Assembly: GCF_003194625.1 (NCBI RefSeq)
Contig: NZ_QHKX01000003.1
Coordinates: forward strand, 62,001 to 126,000
Direction: 5' to 3'
Length of the DNA: 64,000 nucleotides
From: Nocardioides solisilvae
GTDB lineage: Bacteria; Actinomycetota; Actinomycetes; Propionibacteriales; Nocardioidaceae
Part shown: one piece after another, positions 8,281-17,803 of the stretch
How the letters are laid out: every line of letters begins with the position of its first letter
How positions within the stretch are numbered: the stretch's first letter is position 1
Notes under the pieces: generated by a model
What the model was told of the DNA's origin: nothing
What the model saw: only the letters and a program-made list of their open reading frames with translations
Databases searched by the model: none
Program-made: the position numbers and the translations under genes

Positions 8281-10788
8281 TCAGACGACGATGTTCACCA
8301 GCTTGGGCGCGCGGACGACCACCTTGCGGACCTCGGCCCCCTCCAGCGCCCGCTGGACGGCCTCGTCGGCGAGCGCGGCGGCCTCGAGGTCGGCCTCGGA
8401 GATGTCGGGAGCGACCTCCAGCCGGGCGCGGACCTTCCCGCGGACCTGCACGACGGCCGTCACCGACTCCTGGACCAGCAGCGACTCCTCCACCGTCGGC
8501 CAGCCGGCGCGGGCGACGCTCGGCTCGTGGCCCAGCCGCTCCCACATCTCCTCCGCCACGTACGGCGCCACGAGGGAGAGCAGCACCGCGACGGCCTCGA
8601 CGGCCTCGCGCACCGCCGGGTCGGCGGCGCCCGGTCCGGAGTCGATGGCCTTGCGGGTGGCGTTGACCAGCTCCATGGTGCGCGCCACGACGACGTTGAA
8701 CCGGTGCGACTCGACCAGCGACTCGGCGTCCCGCACGGTGCGGTGGGTGACCTGGCGCAGCGCCCGGTCCCCGTCGGCGGGGTCGGTCCCCGGGGCACTG
8801 GTGACGTCTCCGCTCAGCCGCCAGGCCCGCTGCAGGAACTTCAGCGCACCGGCCGGCGAGACGTCCGCCCAGTCGATGTTGTCCTCGGGCGGACTGGCGA
8901 AGACCAGGGTCAGCCGGACCGCGTCGACGCCGAAGAGCTCCAGCTGCTCGCCGAGGTTGACCCCGTTGCCGAGCGACTTGCTCATCTTGCGGCCGCCGTT
9001 GATCACCTTGCCCTGCGACAGGTACGCCGAGAAGGGCTCGTCCCACGCGACCAGGCCCATGTCGCGCAGCGCCTTGGTGAAGAAGCGGGCGTAGAGGAGG
9101 TGCAGCACCGCGTGCTCGTCGCCGCCGACGTACAGGTCGATCGGCCCCCACGCGTTGGCCAGCCGGGTGTCGAAGGCCTGGGTCTCGTCGTGCGGGGAGA
9201 CGTAGCGCAGGAAGTACCACGACGAGTCGACGAAGGTGTCCATCGTGTCGGTGTCCCGCCGGGCCGGTCCCCCGCAGGTGGGGCACGTCGTCTCGACCCA
9301 GTCGGTCGCGGCGCCCAGCGGCGAGGTGCCCTTCGGCTTCAGGTCGGCGCCCCGCAGGTCGGGCAGCAGCAGGGGCAGCTGGTCCTCGGGGACGGGCACC
9401 TCGCCGTGCTCGGGGCAGTGGACGATCGGGATGGGTGCGCCCCAGTAGCGCTGCCGCGACAGCAGCCAGTCGCGGAGCCGGTAGTTGACGGTGCCCCGGC
9501 CCAGGCCGCGCCCCTCCAGGTAGGTGATGGCGGTGCGCTTGGCCTCGTCCACCCCCATGCCCGACAGGTCGATCTCGTCGTTGGCGGAGTTGATCGCCGG
9601 CCCGTCGCCCGTGTAGGCCTCGCCGTCGAACCCCTCGGGCGGCTGCACGGTGCGGATGATCGGCAGGTCGAAGACCTGGGCGAACTCCCAGTCCCGCTGG
9701 TCCTGGCCCGGCACCGCCATGATGGCGCCCGTGCCGTAGTCGGCGAGCACGTAGTCGGCGGCGTACACCGGGATCCGGGTGCCGGTCAGCGGGTTGGTGG
9801 CGTGCACCCCCAGGAAGACGCCGGTCTTCGGCCGGTCGGTCGCCAGTCGGGCGATCTCCGTCTCCTTGCGGACCTCGACGAGGTAGGCGTCCAGCGCCTC
9901 CTGCTGCTCGGGGGTGACCAGCTCGGCGGCCAGGGGGGCGTCGGCGGCGACCACCATGAAGGTGGCGCCGAAGAGGGTGTCGGGGCGCGTGGTGTAGACG
10001 GTCAGCGGCTCCTCGCGGCCCTCCACGACGAAGTCGACGTGCGCGCCCTCGGAGCGGCCGATCCAGTTGCGCTGCGCGTTGACGACCTTGCTCGACCAGG
10101 TCGGCTGCAGGTCGTCGAGGCTGTCCAGCAGCTCCTGGGCGTAGGCGGTGGTGCGGAAGTACCACTGGGTCAGCTCGCGCTTGGTCACCTCGGCGCCACA
10201 CCGCTCGCAGGCGCCGTCGACGACCTGCTCGTTGGCCAGCACCGTCTGGTCCTGCGGGCACCAGTTGACGGGCGAGTTCTTGCGGTAGGCCAGGCCCTTC
10301 TCGTGCAGCCTGAGGAAGAGCCACTGGGTCCAGCGGTAGTACTCGGGGTCGGAGGTGTTGAACCGGCGCGACCAGTCGAAGCTCACGCCGTACCGGCGGA
10401 AGGACTCCAGCTGGGTGTCGATGTTGCCGTAGGTGTAGTCGGCCGGGTGGGCGTCGTTCCTGATCGCCGCGTTCTCGGCCGGCAGGCCGAAGGAGTCCCA
10501 GCCCATCGGGTTGAGCACCTCGTAGCCGCGCTGCCACCAGTAGCGGGCGATCACGTCGTGCAGCGCGGTGACCTCGGCGTGGCCCATGTGCAGGTCGCCG
10601 CTCGGGTAGGGGAACATCGTGAGCGCGTAGCGCTTCTCCTTGCGCCCGGACAGCACCGCCTCGTCGTCGGCGCGGAAGGGCTGGAGCTCCTCGAGGACCC
10701 GCTGCCACTTGCTCTCGACGGCGGTGACGTCGTACGACGTCTCGCGCTCGTCGTGGTCGGTCCCGGGGGTCTTCGGCTGGTCGCTCAT
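8281..10788 (-). CDS. leuS: Leucyl-tRNA synthetase
   Basis: This class Ia synthetase charges tRNA-Leu. The protein is 835 residues, normal for the bacterial type. The HIGH motif is HMGH at residues 67-70, the CP1 editing domain has the conserved threonine-rich [12 protein letters not shown] region, zinc-type cysteine pairs (CERCG and CPTCGG) are present, and KMSKS is at residues 601-605. The C-terminal tRNA-binding tail ends in PKLVNIVV. The ATG at 10788 has AGGAGA just upstream. A leucine-rich leader ORF and U-tailed terminator precede it, suggesting that expression responds to leucyl-tRNA charging. Confidence 0.97.
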   Translation of the reverse strand: MSDQPKTPGTDHDERETSYDVTAVESKWQRVLEELQPFRADDEAVLSGRKEKRYALTMFPYPSGDLHMGHAEVTALHDVIARYWWQRGYEVLNPMGWDSFGLPAENAAIRNDAHPADYTYGNIDTQLESFRRYGVSFDWSRRFNTSDPEYYRWTQWLFLRLHEKGLAYRKNSPVNWCPQDQTVLANEQVVDGACERCGAEVTKRELTQWYFRTTAYAQELLDSLDDLQPTWSSKVVNAQRNWIGRSEGAHVDFVVEGREEPLTVYTTRPDTLFGATFMVVAADAPLAAELVTPEQQEALDAYLVEVRKETEIARLATDRPKTGVFLGVHATNPLTGTRIPVYAADYVLADYGTGAIMAVPGQDQRDWEFAQVFDLPIIRTVQPPEGFDGEAYTGDGPAINSANDEIDLSGMGVDEAKRTAITYLEGRGLGRGTVNYRLRDWLLSRQRYWGAPIPIVHCPEHGEVPVPEDQLPLLLPDLRGADLKPKGTSPLGAATDWVETTCPTCGGPARRDTDTMDTFVDSSWYFLRYVSPHDETQAFDTRLANAWGPIDLYVGGDEHAVLHLLYARFFTKALRDMGLVAWDEPFSAYLSQGKVINGGRKMSKSLGNGVNLGEQLELFGVDAVRLTLVFASPPEDNIDWADVSPAGALKFLQRAWRLSGDVTSAPGTDPADGDRALRQVTHRTVRDAESLVESHRFNVVVARTMELVNATRKAIDSGPGAADPAVREAVEAVAVLLSLVAPYVAEEMWERLGHEPSVARAGWPTVEESLLVQESVTAVVQVRGKVRARLEVAPDISEADLEAAALADEAVQRALEGAEVRKVVVRAPKLVNIVV

Positions 10789-10818
10789 GGTCTCTCCTGG
10801 TCGGCTCCTGCGAGGCAC

Positions 10819-10843
10819 AAAAAAACCCTCCGGACAAGGAGGG
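10819..10843 (-). terminator. Attenuator terminator in the leuS leader
   Basis: On the minus strand, CCCTCC (10843-10838), a TTGTCC loop and GGAGGG (10831-10826) are followed by seven T residues (10825-10819). It sits 30 nt before the leuS ATG and downstream of a leader ORF. A second hairpin, GCCGCG (10874-10869) with CGCGGC (10851-10846), lies between the leader ORF and this terminator. Confidence 0.75.
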
Positions 10844-10864
10844 TGGCCGCGACTGTCGGGGGGA

Positions 10865-10900
10865 TCAGCGCGGCTGGCCAAGGAGGAGGGTGGCACGCAC
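10865..10900 (-). CDS. Leucine leader peptide of leuS (11 residues)
   Basis: The ORF GTG-CGT-GCC-ACC-CTC-CTC-CTT-GGC-CAG-CCG-CGC-TGA encodes [11 protein letters not shown], with three consecutive Leu codons at positions 5-7. Its GTG lies exactly 6 nt after a TAGGAT -10 box, so the peptide is probably translated from a leaderless transcript. It ends 22 nt before the attenuator stem, with a pause-type hairpin between them. This layout matches peptide-mediated transcription attenuation as known for amino-acid genes. The precise antiterminator pairing is not obvious. Confidence 0.65.
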   Translation of the reverse strand: MRATLLLGQPR

Positions 10901-10906
10901 GCGCTC

Positions 10907-10912
10907 ATCCTA
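10907..10912 (-). promoter_or_regulatory. -10 box of the leuS leader transcript
   Basis: TAGGAT, 6 nt upstream of the leader-peptide GTG, places the start site at or near 10900. No convincing -35 hexamer at the standard spacing was found. Confidence 0.6.
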
Positions 10913-10926
10913 CCCCCCGCAGGTGG

Positions 10927-10932
10927 CACAAT
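10927..10932 (+). promoter_or_regulatory. -10-like box ahead of the LysE gene
   Basis: CACAAT ends 6 nt before the GTG at 10939, so the lysE-like gene may also be leaderless. The promoter is back-to-back with that of leuS. Confidence 0.4.
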
Positions 10933-10938
10933 CCGCTC

Positions 10939-11592
10939 GTGGCTGGAGTGACGGACCTGCAGGCGTACCTGGTCGGCCTGGTGGTCATCGTGCTGCTGCC
11001 GGGGCCGAACTCGCTCTACGTGCTCTCGGTCTCGGCACGGCGGGGCGTGCGCGCCGGCTACGCCGCGGCCTGCGGGGTCTTCCTGGGCGACGCGGTCCTC
11101 ATGGTGCTCTCGGCGGCGGGCGTGGCCTCGGTGCTGCGCACCCACGACGCGCTCTTCTCCGTGGTCAAGCTGCTGGGCGCCGGCTACCTGGGGTGGATGG
11201 CGCTCGGCATGCTGCGGGCCGCCTGGGCCCTGTGGCGCCGGCGACGCGAGATCGACGACTCCGAGCTGGTCGACACCAGCGTCGCCGTCGAGCGGCCCTT
11301 CCGGCGCGCCCTGGTCGTCTCCCTCGTCAACCCCAAGGCGATCCTCTTCTTCGTCGCCTTCTTCGTGCAGTTCGTCGACCCGACCTACCCGCACCCGGCG
11401 CTGTCGTTCCTCGTGCTCGGCAGCCTGCTCGAGATCGCGAGCTTCCTCTACCTCAGCGCGCTGATCCTCAGCGGCGCGCGCCTCGCCTCCGCCGTACGCC
11501 GGCGGCGGGCGCTCTCGGCGGCCGGCACGTCGGCGATGGGGGCGGTCTTCCTCGGGTTCGCGGTCAAGCTGGCCACCGCGACGGCGCACTAG
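10939..11592 (+). CDS. LysE/RhtB family amino-acid exporter
   Basis: This is an inner-membrane exporter of amino acids or related small molecules. The 217-residue protein has about six hydrophobic helices, and the N-terminal [28 protein letters not shown] block is the family hallmark. The [16 protein letters not shown] segment marks the second half. The substrate cannot be inferred. GTG at 10939 is chosen from the adjacent -10 box. Its stop overlaps that of the convergent FUSC gene within a CTAG palindrome. It lies back-to-back with leuS and its leucine leader, but a functional link is only a guess. Confidence 0.88.
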   Translation: MAGVTDLQAYLVGLVVIVLLPGPNSLYVLSVSARRGVRAGYAAACGVFLGDAVLMVLSAAGVASVLRTHDALFSVVKLLGAGYLGWMALGMLRAAWALWRRRREIDDSELVDTSVAVERPFRRALVVSLVNPKAILFFVAFFVQFVDPTYPHPALSFLVLGSLLEIASFLYLSALILSGARLASAVRRRRALSAAGTSAMGAVFLGFAVKLATATAH

Positions 11593-12677
11593 GCTCCCGC
11601 GGCGGCGTCCTCCGGCGGGACCGGCCGGACCGAGTCGAGGGTGCGGCGCAGCGCCGTCACCAGCGATCCCGCGGCGAAGAACTCCGCGTCCGACCCTGAC
11701 CGGATGCGGCGCACCTCGGTCGCGAGCTCCTCGACCGCGTCCCGTGCCGTCCGCCACCCGTCGGGCGACGCGGCGTCGTCGGTGAGGTCGGCCAGCAGGC
11801 GGGCGGTGGCCCGCAGCGCCCGCGCCGCCACGGGCCGGAGCCCGGGGCCCAGGGCGACCTGGTCGTGCGCCAGGTCGGACTGCTCGGTGCGGGCGAGGAG
11901 GCGGTAGACGTCCTCGGTGAGGAACGCGAGCTGTTCCAGGGCTCGCGCGTGGCGGTCCTGCCGCCCCGCGGTCTCCTGCCAGCGGGAGGCGCGCCAGTTC
12001 ACCTGCCGGGCCTCGCGCACCTGCTCGAGGACCCGCTGCATCTCGTGGGAGTGGCGCTGGACGGGCCAGCCGCGCTCGGCCCAGTCGGCGGCCGAGGGCA
12101 ACGGGTCGGCCTCCAGCCCGTCGGCGAGGTCGACGAGCTGGTCGACGAGCATCCCGCGCAGCCGGTCCAGGGAGCGCTGGGCTCCGGCGAGCGGCAGCGC
12201 CGGCCACATGGTGTCCACGAGGAGCCCGACGAGGGCGCCCAGCGCGACCAGGCCGAGGTAGGCGCCCGCGAAGGTCCAGGGGTCGTCGTGGCCGATGACC
12301 AGGATGAAGAGCCCCGAGATGGGGATCCAGCTCGTGCTGGGGCCCAGCCGGTCCGAGCCCGCGAGCCAGGCCCCGACGAGGACGACCACGGCGAGCGCGG
12401 CGACCTCGGGCCCGGGCAGCAGCAGCGCGAGGACGGCAGGCACGGCCCCGAGCGCGATGGCGCCCACGTTGCTGAGGGTGGTGCGCAGCGAGCCCGAGAA
12501 GGTGCCGGTGATGGAGGCGACGGCGCCCAGCGGGGCGTAGTAGGGGTACTCGTCGGCGACGCCTCCCCAGGGCACCACCAGCAGCCAGGCCAGGGCGGCC
12601 GCCACCGCCACCTTGACCGCGTGGACCGTCCGGTCCGCGGTCAGGAGCTCGCGCAGGGCGCCGTGCCGTCGCCGCAC
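11589..12677 (-). CDS. FUSC family / aromatic-acid-exporter-like membrane protein
   Basis: The 362-residue protein has an N-terminal block of about six hydrophobic helices with the [22 protein letters not shown] segment seen in FUSC/YccS-type inner-membrane proteins. A long, charged, probably helical cytoplasmic half (residues about 170-360) follows. Family members are half-transporters for aromatic acids or are of unknown function. The GTG at 12677 follows the stop of the DUF4870 gene after one nucleotide, so the two are probably cotranslated. Confidence 0.75.
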   Translation of the reverse strand: MRRRHGALRELLTADRTVHAVKVAVAAALAWLLVVPWGGVADEYPYYAPLGAVASITGTFSGSLRTTLSNVGAIALGAVPAVLALLLPGPEVAALAVVVLVGAWLAGSDRLGPSTSWIPISGLFILVIGHDDPWTFAGAYLGLVALGALVGLLVDTMWPALPLAGAQRSLDRLRGMLVDQLVDLADGLEADPLPSAADWAERGWPVQRHSHEMQRVLEQVREARQVNWRASRWQETAGRQDRHARALEQLAFLTEDVYRLLARTEQSDLAHDQVALGPGLRPVAARALRATARLLADLTDDAASPDGWRTARDAVEELATEVRRIRSGSDAEFFAAGSLVTALRRTLDSVRPVPPEDAAAGA

Positions 12678-12678
12678 C

Positions 12679-13059
12679 TCAGCGGACGAAGCGGGGGGTC
12701 AGCGGCGGGTTCCACCACTCCCCGCGGTTGGCCTTGATCGCCCCCACCAGGTGCATGACGAAGGCGAAGACCAGCGCCAGGCCGTAGGTGAGGAAGCCGA
12801 CGAGCAGCAGCATCAGCGGGAACGAGACCAGCAGCACGATCCCCGTGACGATCTGCACGTTCAACGAGTTGGCCGCGTGGGCGCGGACGAAGGGTCCGCG
12901 GTCCTTGTACATCACGTAGATGACCAGGGAGCCGACGAAGCCCAGCAGGCCCGCCGAGAGCACCATGGCCACGAGCGGCACGGCGTGCGCGCCGGCCCCC
13001 CAGGTGCGCTCCTGCGCTGGCGAGATCGGCGTCCGCGGGGCGGCGTAGGGGTCGTTCAT
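12679..13059 (-). CDS. DUF4870 domain small membrane protein
   Basis: The 126-residue protein has a short Pro-rich N terminus and then three hydrophobic helices, with the family pattern KDRGPFVRAHAANSLN between helices 1 and 2. DUF4870 proteins (related to Tic20-like small membrane proteins) have no settled function. The ATG at 13059 has AAGGAG 6 nt upstream. It is first in a two-gene unit with the FUSC gene and divergent from the molybdenum hydroxylase operon. Confidence 0.85.
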   Translation of the reverse strand: MNDPYAAPRTPISPAQERTWGAGAHAVPLVAMVLSAGLLGFVGSLVIYVMYKDRGPFVRAHAANSLNVQIVTGIVLLVSFPLMLLLVGFLTYGLALVFAFVMHLVGAIKANRGEWWNPPLTPRFVR

Positions 13060-13245
13060 CGGGTGCTCCTTCCCGGGCGGTCGGCGACCGCCCACACCCC
13101 ACTCAACCATCGGAGGGGGCGTGGTCGTTCCCCGGCCGGGGTGGTCCCGGGGGAAACCCCGAGGCGGTTCCGGGTCGGCCCGGGTGCTGGGACGTCCGGC
13201 CACCCGGACTGGCGTTCCGGACGGAGTTCTGGTCGGGTGTGGGCT

Positions 13246-15579
13246 GTGACCGCCGACACACCCCGCCCTCCCGCAGGTTCCGCCCGGCCGACGAGCGGGG
13301 GCTCGCTGCCCCGTCGTCACTTCGTCGGGTACGTCGTGGCGGCGCCGACGCTCGTGGCCGCGGCCGAGCTGGGGCTCGTGGGCCGACCGGCGCAGGCCAG
13401 CACGGCGACGTCCGGGATCCCCTCCGCCGAGATCACCGAGATCCTCGACCTCAACGACCTGATGACCGTCGCGGCCCTGCCGACCTCGGGCCTGGTCACG
13501 GTCGAGGTGCACGCCGACGGCACCGTCTCCTTCGCGCTGCCGCGCGCCGAGGTCGGGCAGGGCATCACCACCTCCTCGGCCATGCTGATCGCCGAGGAGC
13601 TCGGGGTCCCGCTCGACCGGGTCCGGGTCGGCCTGGCCGACGCCCGGCCCGAGCTGGTCTTCAACCAGCTCACGGGCGCCTCCAACACGACGATCTCCAC
13701 CTACACCCCCATCCGGGTCGCCGCCGCGGTGGCGCGCTCGCGGCTGCTGCGGGCCGGTGCGGTGGAGCTCGGGGTCGACGTCGGGCGGCTCCGCCTCGTC
13801 GACGGGGTCGTCACGGGAGGCGGACTCAGCATCGGGATCGGCGCGCTCGCGGAGCGGGCCGCCAGCCTGGAGGTCCTGCGCGTCGGGGTCACCCTCAAGG
13901 ACGACGCCGAGTTCACCGTGATCGGCACGCCACGCAACCGCGTGGACGCCCTGGCCGCCGTCACGGGGCGCAAGCAGTTCGCGATGGACCTGCAGGTCCC
14001 CGACGCGTGGCCGACGATGATCTGCCGGGCGCCCACCATCAACGGCAAGGTGCGCGCGGTGGGCAACCTCGACGCGGTCCGCGCGATGCCGGGCGTCTCC
14101 GACGTCGGGGTGGTCTCCACGGGGGTGGCCGTGCGGGCCCGGACCTTCGGCCAGTGCATCGACGCCGTGCGGGCCCTGGAGGTCTCGTGGAAGGCGGGGA
14201 CCGTGGAGGGCAGGTCCGACGACGACGTGCTCGAGGAGCTGCGACGGGCCGAGGCTCCCATGGGGCTGAAGCCGCTCGTCCCCCACGTGGACGCCACCTT
14301 CACCTTCCGCTTCCGCAGCAACAGCGCGCTGGAGACCAACTGCGCGGTCGCCGACGTCCGCCCCGACCGCGCCGAGGTCTGGTCCTCCCTCAAGTCCCCG
14401 ATCGTGGCCAAGAAGGCGATCGCCGCCCGGCTGGGCCTCTCCCCCGGCGCGGTGACCGTGCACGTCACGGAGGGCGGCGGCTCCTTCGGCCGCAAGCTCT
14501 TCTTCGACGCCGCCCTCGAGGCCGCGGAGGCGTCGAAGCTCTTCGGCAAGCCGGTGCGCCTCATGTGGCACCGCGCCGACGACTCCCGGCAGGGCCGCAC
14601 CCACCCGATGGCGCGCTCCCGGGTCCGGGCCACCCACCTCGCGGGCAGCGTGCTCAGCTTCCGCCAGCTGCACACCAGCGTCACCACCGACCTCGGACAC
14701 GGGCTCGGCGAGGTGATCACGGCGATGGCGGCGAGCCTGCCGGTCGGGGACGTGGCCTTCTCCCAGACGTTCTTCCAGCTCTCCCAGAACATGCCCTACG
14801 ACTTCGGCGCCAGCACCCGCCAGCTGCGCGAGACCGGCCGGGGCTTCAACACCGGCAGCATGCGCAACGTCTACTCCCCCGACATGACGTGCGCCCGCGA
14901 GCTCGTGGTCGACCAGCTGGCCAGGCGAATGGGGAAGGACTCCTACCAGTTCCGCCGCGCGTTCCTGCGCGACGCCCGGGCCCGCGCCGTCCTCGACAAG
15001 GTGGCCGAGGTCGGCGGCTGGGGCCGGAAGCTGCCCGACGGGGTCGCCCAGGGGATCGCCTTCCACGGCGAGTACCACTCGATGAACGCCGTCCTCGTCG
15101 AGCTCGACACCCGCCCCGAGACCACGCAGCGACGGATCCGCGACGGGGTGGCCGGCCCGAGGGTGACGAAGGCGGTGGTGGCCGTGGACGTCGGCCGCGT
15201 CGTCAACCCGAAGGGGCTCGAGGCCCAGATGCTCGGCTGCCTCATGGACGGCATCGCGCTGACGCTCACCTCGAGCCTGCACCTGGTCGACGGGCACTTC
15301 CTCGAGGCCAGCTGGGACAACTACTTCTACACCCGGCAGTGGAACACCCCGCCCGAGGTCCAGGTCGTCGTGATGCCCTCGACCGGGTCGGAGCCGGGGG
15401 GCGCCGGGGAGCTGGGGGTCGCCGCCTCGATGGCCGCGGTCGCCTGCGCCTACGGGCGCGCGACCGGCACCATGCCGACCGACTTCCCGATCAACCACGA
15501 CACCCTGTCCTTCGAGCCGAAGCCGGCCGTCCCGCCGGTCCCCGCCTCGCCCACCGACGGCCTGACCTGGGCCCAGTGA
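13246..15579 (+). CDS. Molybdenum hydroxylase large subunit (isoquinoline 1-oxidoreductase beta-like)
   Basis: This is a xanthine-oxidase-family catalytic subunit that binds molybdopterin and hydroxylates or oxidises aldehydes or N-heterocycles. The 777-residue protein starts with a twin-arginine signal (RRHFVGYVVAAPTLVAAAE), so it is exported folded. Cofactor-contact segments GGGSFGRK and RETGRGFNTGSMRN are present, and the catalytic Glu lies in GGAGELG (E722). The length matches IorB-type single-chain large subunits. GTG 13246 is taken as the start; GTG 13237 is an alternative. The small [2Fe-2S] subunit follows after 9 nt, with no FAD subunit, as in the IorAB class. Confidence 0.85.
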   Translation: MTADTPRPPAGSARPTSGGSLPRRHFVGYVVAAPTLVAAAELGLVGRPAQASTATSGIPSAEITEILDLNDLMTVAALPTSGLVTVEVHADGTVSFALPRAEVGQGITTSSAMLIAEELGVPLDRVRVGLADARPELVFNQLTGASNTTISTYTPIRVAAAVARSRLLRAGAVELGVDVGRLRLVDGVVTGGGLSIGIGALAERAASLEVLRVGVTLKDDAEFTVIGTPRNRVDALAAVTGRKQFAMDLQVPDAWPTMICRAPTINGKVRAVGNLDAVRAMPGVSDVGVVSTGVAVRARTFGQCIDAVRALEVSWKAGTVEGRSDDDVLEELRRAEAPMGLKPLVPHVDATFTFRFRSNSALETNCAVADVRPDRAEVWSSLKSPIVAKKAIAARLGLSPGAVTVHVTEGGGSFGRKLFFDAALEAAEASKLFGKPVRLMWHRADDSRQGRTHPMARSRVRATHLAGSVLSFRQLHTSVTTDLGHGLGEVITAMAASLPVGDVAFSQTFFQLSQNMPYDFGASTRQLRETGRGFNTGSMRNVYSPDMTCARELVVDQLARRMGKDSYQFRRAFLRDARARAVLDKVAEVGGWGRKLPDGVAQGIAFHGEYHSMNAVLVELDTRPETTQRRIRDGVAGPRVTKAVVAVDVGRVVNPKGLEAQMLGCLMDGIALTLTSSLHLVDGHFLEASWDNYFYTRQWNTPPEVQVVVMPSTGSEPGGAGELGVAASMAAVACAYGRATGTMPTDFPINHDTLSFEPKPAVPPVPASPTDGLTWAQ

Positions 15580-15588
15580 GGAGCACCC

Positions 15589-16065
15589 ATGCCCCAGCAC
15601 ACCTTCCGGCTCAACGGTGAGCAGGTCACCGTCGAGGTCGAGGACGACGTCCGTCTGCTCTGGGTGCTCCGCGACCTGCTCGGCGTGACCGGGCCCAAGT
15701 ACGGCTGCGGGATCAACGTCTGCAAGGCCTGCACGAGCCACCTCAACGGCAAGGCGGTGAACCCCTGCGCCATCCCGGTCGGCGCCGTCAGGCCCGACGA
15801 CGAGGTGACCACGATCGAGGGCCTGCCCGACACCGTCGGGCGTGACCTGCACCCGATGCAGGAGGCCTGGCTCGAGCAGGACGTCGCGCAGTGCGGCTAC
15901 TGCCAGCCGGGCCAGATCATGACGGCCGTCGCGCTGGTCCGGCGGGTGGCCGCCGAGGGCCGCGCCATCACCGACGCCGACCTCGACGGGATCCGCAACA
16001 TCTGCCGGTGCGGCACCTACCCGCGGATCCGCGAGGCGATCCGTGCGGGGGCCGCCCGCATGTGA
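15589..16065 (+). CDS. [2Fe-2S] small subunit of the molybdenum hydroxylase (IorA-like)
   Basis: This subunit passes electrons from the molybdenum centre to an external acceptor. The 158 residues hold the plant-type ferredoxin cluster motif (YGCGINVCKAC with a downstream C) and the C-terminal second cluster (CGYCQPGQ and CRCGTY). These are the two expected [2Fe-2S] sites. Gene order is large subunit first, and a GAGGAG ribosome site overlaps the end of the upstream gene. It has no Tat signal of its own, so it is probably exported as a passenger with the large subunit. Confidence 0.93.
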   Translation: MPQHTFRLNGEQVTVEVEDDVRLLWVLRDLLGVTGPKYGCGINVCKACTSHLNGKAVNPCAIPVGAVRPDDEVTTIEGLPDTVGRDLHPMQEAWLEQDVAQCGYCQPGQIMTAVALVRRVAAEGRAITDADLDGIRNICRCGTYPRIREAIRAGAARM

Positions 16066-16083
16066 GCCGACGCCGCCCAGGCG

Positions 16084-16536
16084 CTAGATCCGGGACAGGA
16101 TCGTCCCGGTGATCCGCTCGAGCGCGGCCACGTCCTCGGCGGACAGGCCGCCGAAGACCACCTCCTTGACCCAGTGCGCGTGCGTGGGCGCCGCGGCCTC
16201 CAGGGCTGCCCGGCCGGCGTCGACGAGCACGACGAAGGCACCGCGGCCGTCCTCCGAGCACTCCTCGCGCGCGACCAGACCGCGTCGCTCCATCCGCGTC
16301 ACGTGGTGCGAGAGCCGACTCCGCTCCCACTCCAGCGCCCTGGCCAGGTCGAGCACCCGGGCCCTGCTCCCCGCCGCTTCCGAGAGGTGCACGAGCACCT
16401 CGAAGTCCTGCAGCGACAGGCCCGACTCCGCCTGGAGCTGTCGGTGCAGCGCGGCCGGCAGCCGCGAGCCGAGGGCGAGCCAGCCCCGCCACGCGCGCTG
16501 CTGGGCGTCGGAGAGCCAGGGTGCGTCGGAGGTCAT
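16084..16536 (-). CDS. MarR family transcriptional regulator
   Basis: This 150-residue winged-helix protein contains the MarR DNA-binding pattern LARALEWERSRLSHHVTRMERRGLV and a wing with EDGRGAFV. The ATG at 16536 is preferred over one 11 codons upstream because TACCGT ends 6 nt before it and the longer form would run through the operator. It is divergent from the flavin monooxygenase/FMN reductase pair and probably controls both directions. Its 3' end converges on the molybdenum hydroxylase operon 18 nt away. Confidence 0.9.
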   Translation of the reverse strand: MTSDAPWLSDAQQRAWRGWLALGSRLPAALHRQLQAESGLSLQDFEVLVHLSEAAGSRARVLDLARALEWERSRLSHHVTRMERRGLVAREECSEDGRGAFVVLVDAGRAALEAAAPTHAHWVKEVVFGGLSAEDVAALERITGTILSRI

Positions 16537-16542
16537 GCCCCC

Positions 16543-16573
16543 ACGGTAGCGGAATAGTTGATGCTTCACCTAT
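16543..16573. promoter_or_regulatory. MarR operator with overlapping divergent promoters
   Basis: An inverted repeat, ATAGTTGA (16554-16561), TGCT, TCACCTAT (16566-16573), has 8-bp arms with one mismatch and fits a MarR dimer. On the minus strand TACCGT (16548-16543) is the -10 box of a leaderless marR. On the plus strand TATGTT (16571-16576) is a candidate -10 for the oxidoreductase operon. The operator therefore overlaps both promoters. Confidence 0.6.
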
Positions 16574-16636
16574 GTTGGGACCAGTGCCAGCGACCGCTCC
16601 CCGGCGGTCCCGCCCACCCAAGCCCCGGAGGCCACC

Positions 16637-17803
16637 ATGCAGATCGGCATCTTCACCGTCGGTGACGTCACCACCGACCCCACCAGCGGACGCACGCCGA
16701 CCGAGCAGGAGCGGATCCGGGCCACGGTCGAGATCGCGAAGAAGGCCGAGGAGGTCGGCCTCGACGTCTTCGCCACCGGCGAGCACCACAACCCGCCCTT
16801 CATCTCGTCGGCCCCCACCACGACGCTGGCGTGGATCGGCGCCCAGACGGAGCGGATCCTCCTCTCCACCGCCACCACCCTGATCACCACGACCGACCCG
16901 GTGCTGATCGCGGAGAACTACGCCAAGCTCCAGCACCTCTCCGGCGGCCGCGTCGACCTCATGATGGGCCGCGGCAACACCGGCCCCGTCTACCCGTGGT
17001 TCGGCAAGGACATCCGCCAGGGGATCAACCTGGCGATCGAGAACTACGCGCTGCTGCACCGGCTCTGGCGCGAGGACGTCGTGAGCTGGCAGGGACGCTT
17101 CCGCACCCCGCTGCAGGGCTACACCTCGACGCCGCGGCCGCTCGACGGCGTCCCGCCCTTCGTCTGGCACGGCTCGATCCGCTCCCCCGAGATCGCCGAG
17201 CAGGCCGCCTTCTACGGCGACGGCTTCTTCCACAACCACATCTTCTGGCCCGCCTCGCACACCGAGCAGATGGTCCGCCTCTACCGGCAGCGGTGGGAGC
17301 ACCACGGCCACGGCCCGGCCGACACCGCGATCGTCGGCCTCGGCGGCCAGTTCTTCATGCGCAAGAACAGCCAGGACGCGTGGAACGAGTTCCGGCCCTA
17401 CTTCGACAACGCCCCGGTCTACGGCCACGGCCCCTCGCTGGAGGACTTCACCGAGGCCACACCGCTGACCGTCGGCTCGCCGCAGCAGGTGCTGGAGCGG
17501 ACGCTGGGCTTCCGCGACTACGTGGGCGACTACCAGCGCCAGCTCTTCCTCATCGACCACGCCGGGTTGCCGCTCAAGACGGTCCTGGAGCAGCTGGACC
17601 TGCTCGGCGAGATCCTCCCCGAGCTCCGCAAGGGGTTCGCGGAGGGCCGCCCCGCCCACGTCCCCGACGCGCCGACGCACGCCTCGATGGTGGCCGCCGC
17701 CGGCGGTGCCAAGGACTCGACGGTGTACGCCGCGGCAGACGCCGCCACCGGCCACCGCGCCGAGGACGCCGCCCAGCCGCAGCACGAGGAGGTGCGCGCA
17801 TGA
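16637..17803 (+). CDS. LLM-class flavin-dependent oxidoreductase (CE1758 family)
   Basis: This is a luciferase-like monooxygenase that uses reduced FMN on an unknown substrate. The 388 residues show the bacterial luciferase barrel, opening QIGIFTVGDVTTDPTSG and continuing with FATGEHHNPPFISSAP and VDLMMGRGNTGPVYPWFG. These are characteristic of the subfamily found paired with a CE1759-type FMN reductase. GGAGG precedes the ATG at 16637. Its last four bases overlap the next start (ATGA). The last 40 residues are Ala-rich and probably disordered. Confidence 0.88.
   Translation: MQIGIFTVGDVTTDPTSGRTPTEQERIRATVEIAKKAEEVGLDVFATGEHHNPPFISSAPTTTLAWIGAQTERILLSTATTLITTTDPVLIAENYAKLQHLSGGRVDLMMGRGNTGPVYPWFGKDIRQGINLAIENYALLHRLWREDVVSWQGRFRTPLQGYTSTPRPLDGVPPFVWHGSIRSPEIAEQAAFYGDGFFHNHIFWPASHTEQMVRLYRQRWEHHGHGPADTAIVGLGGQFFMRKNSQDAWNEFRPYFDNAPVYGHGPSLEDFTEATPLTVGSPQQVLERTLGFRDYVGDYQRQLFLIDHAGLPLKTVLEQLDLLGEILPELRKGFAEGRPAHVPDAPTHASMVAAAGGAKDSTVYAAADAATGHRAEDAAQPQHEEVRA

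Noticed and set aside
10838..10902. T-box-like AGGGTGG...CGCG sequences between leuS and lysE
   Set aside because: They read on the plus strand, away from leuS, while the U-tailed terminator belongs to the minus strand, and lysE appears to start without a leader. The similarity comes from the complement of the Leu codons and terminator arm.
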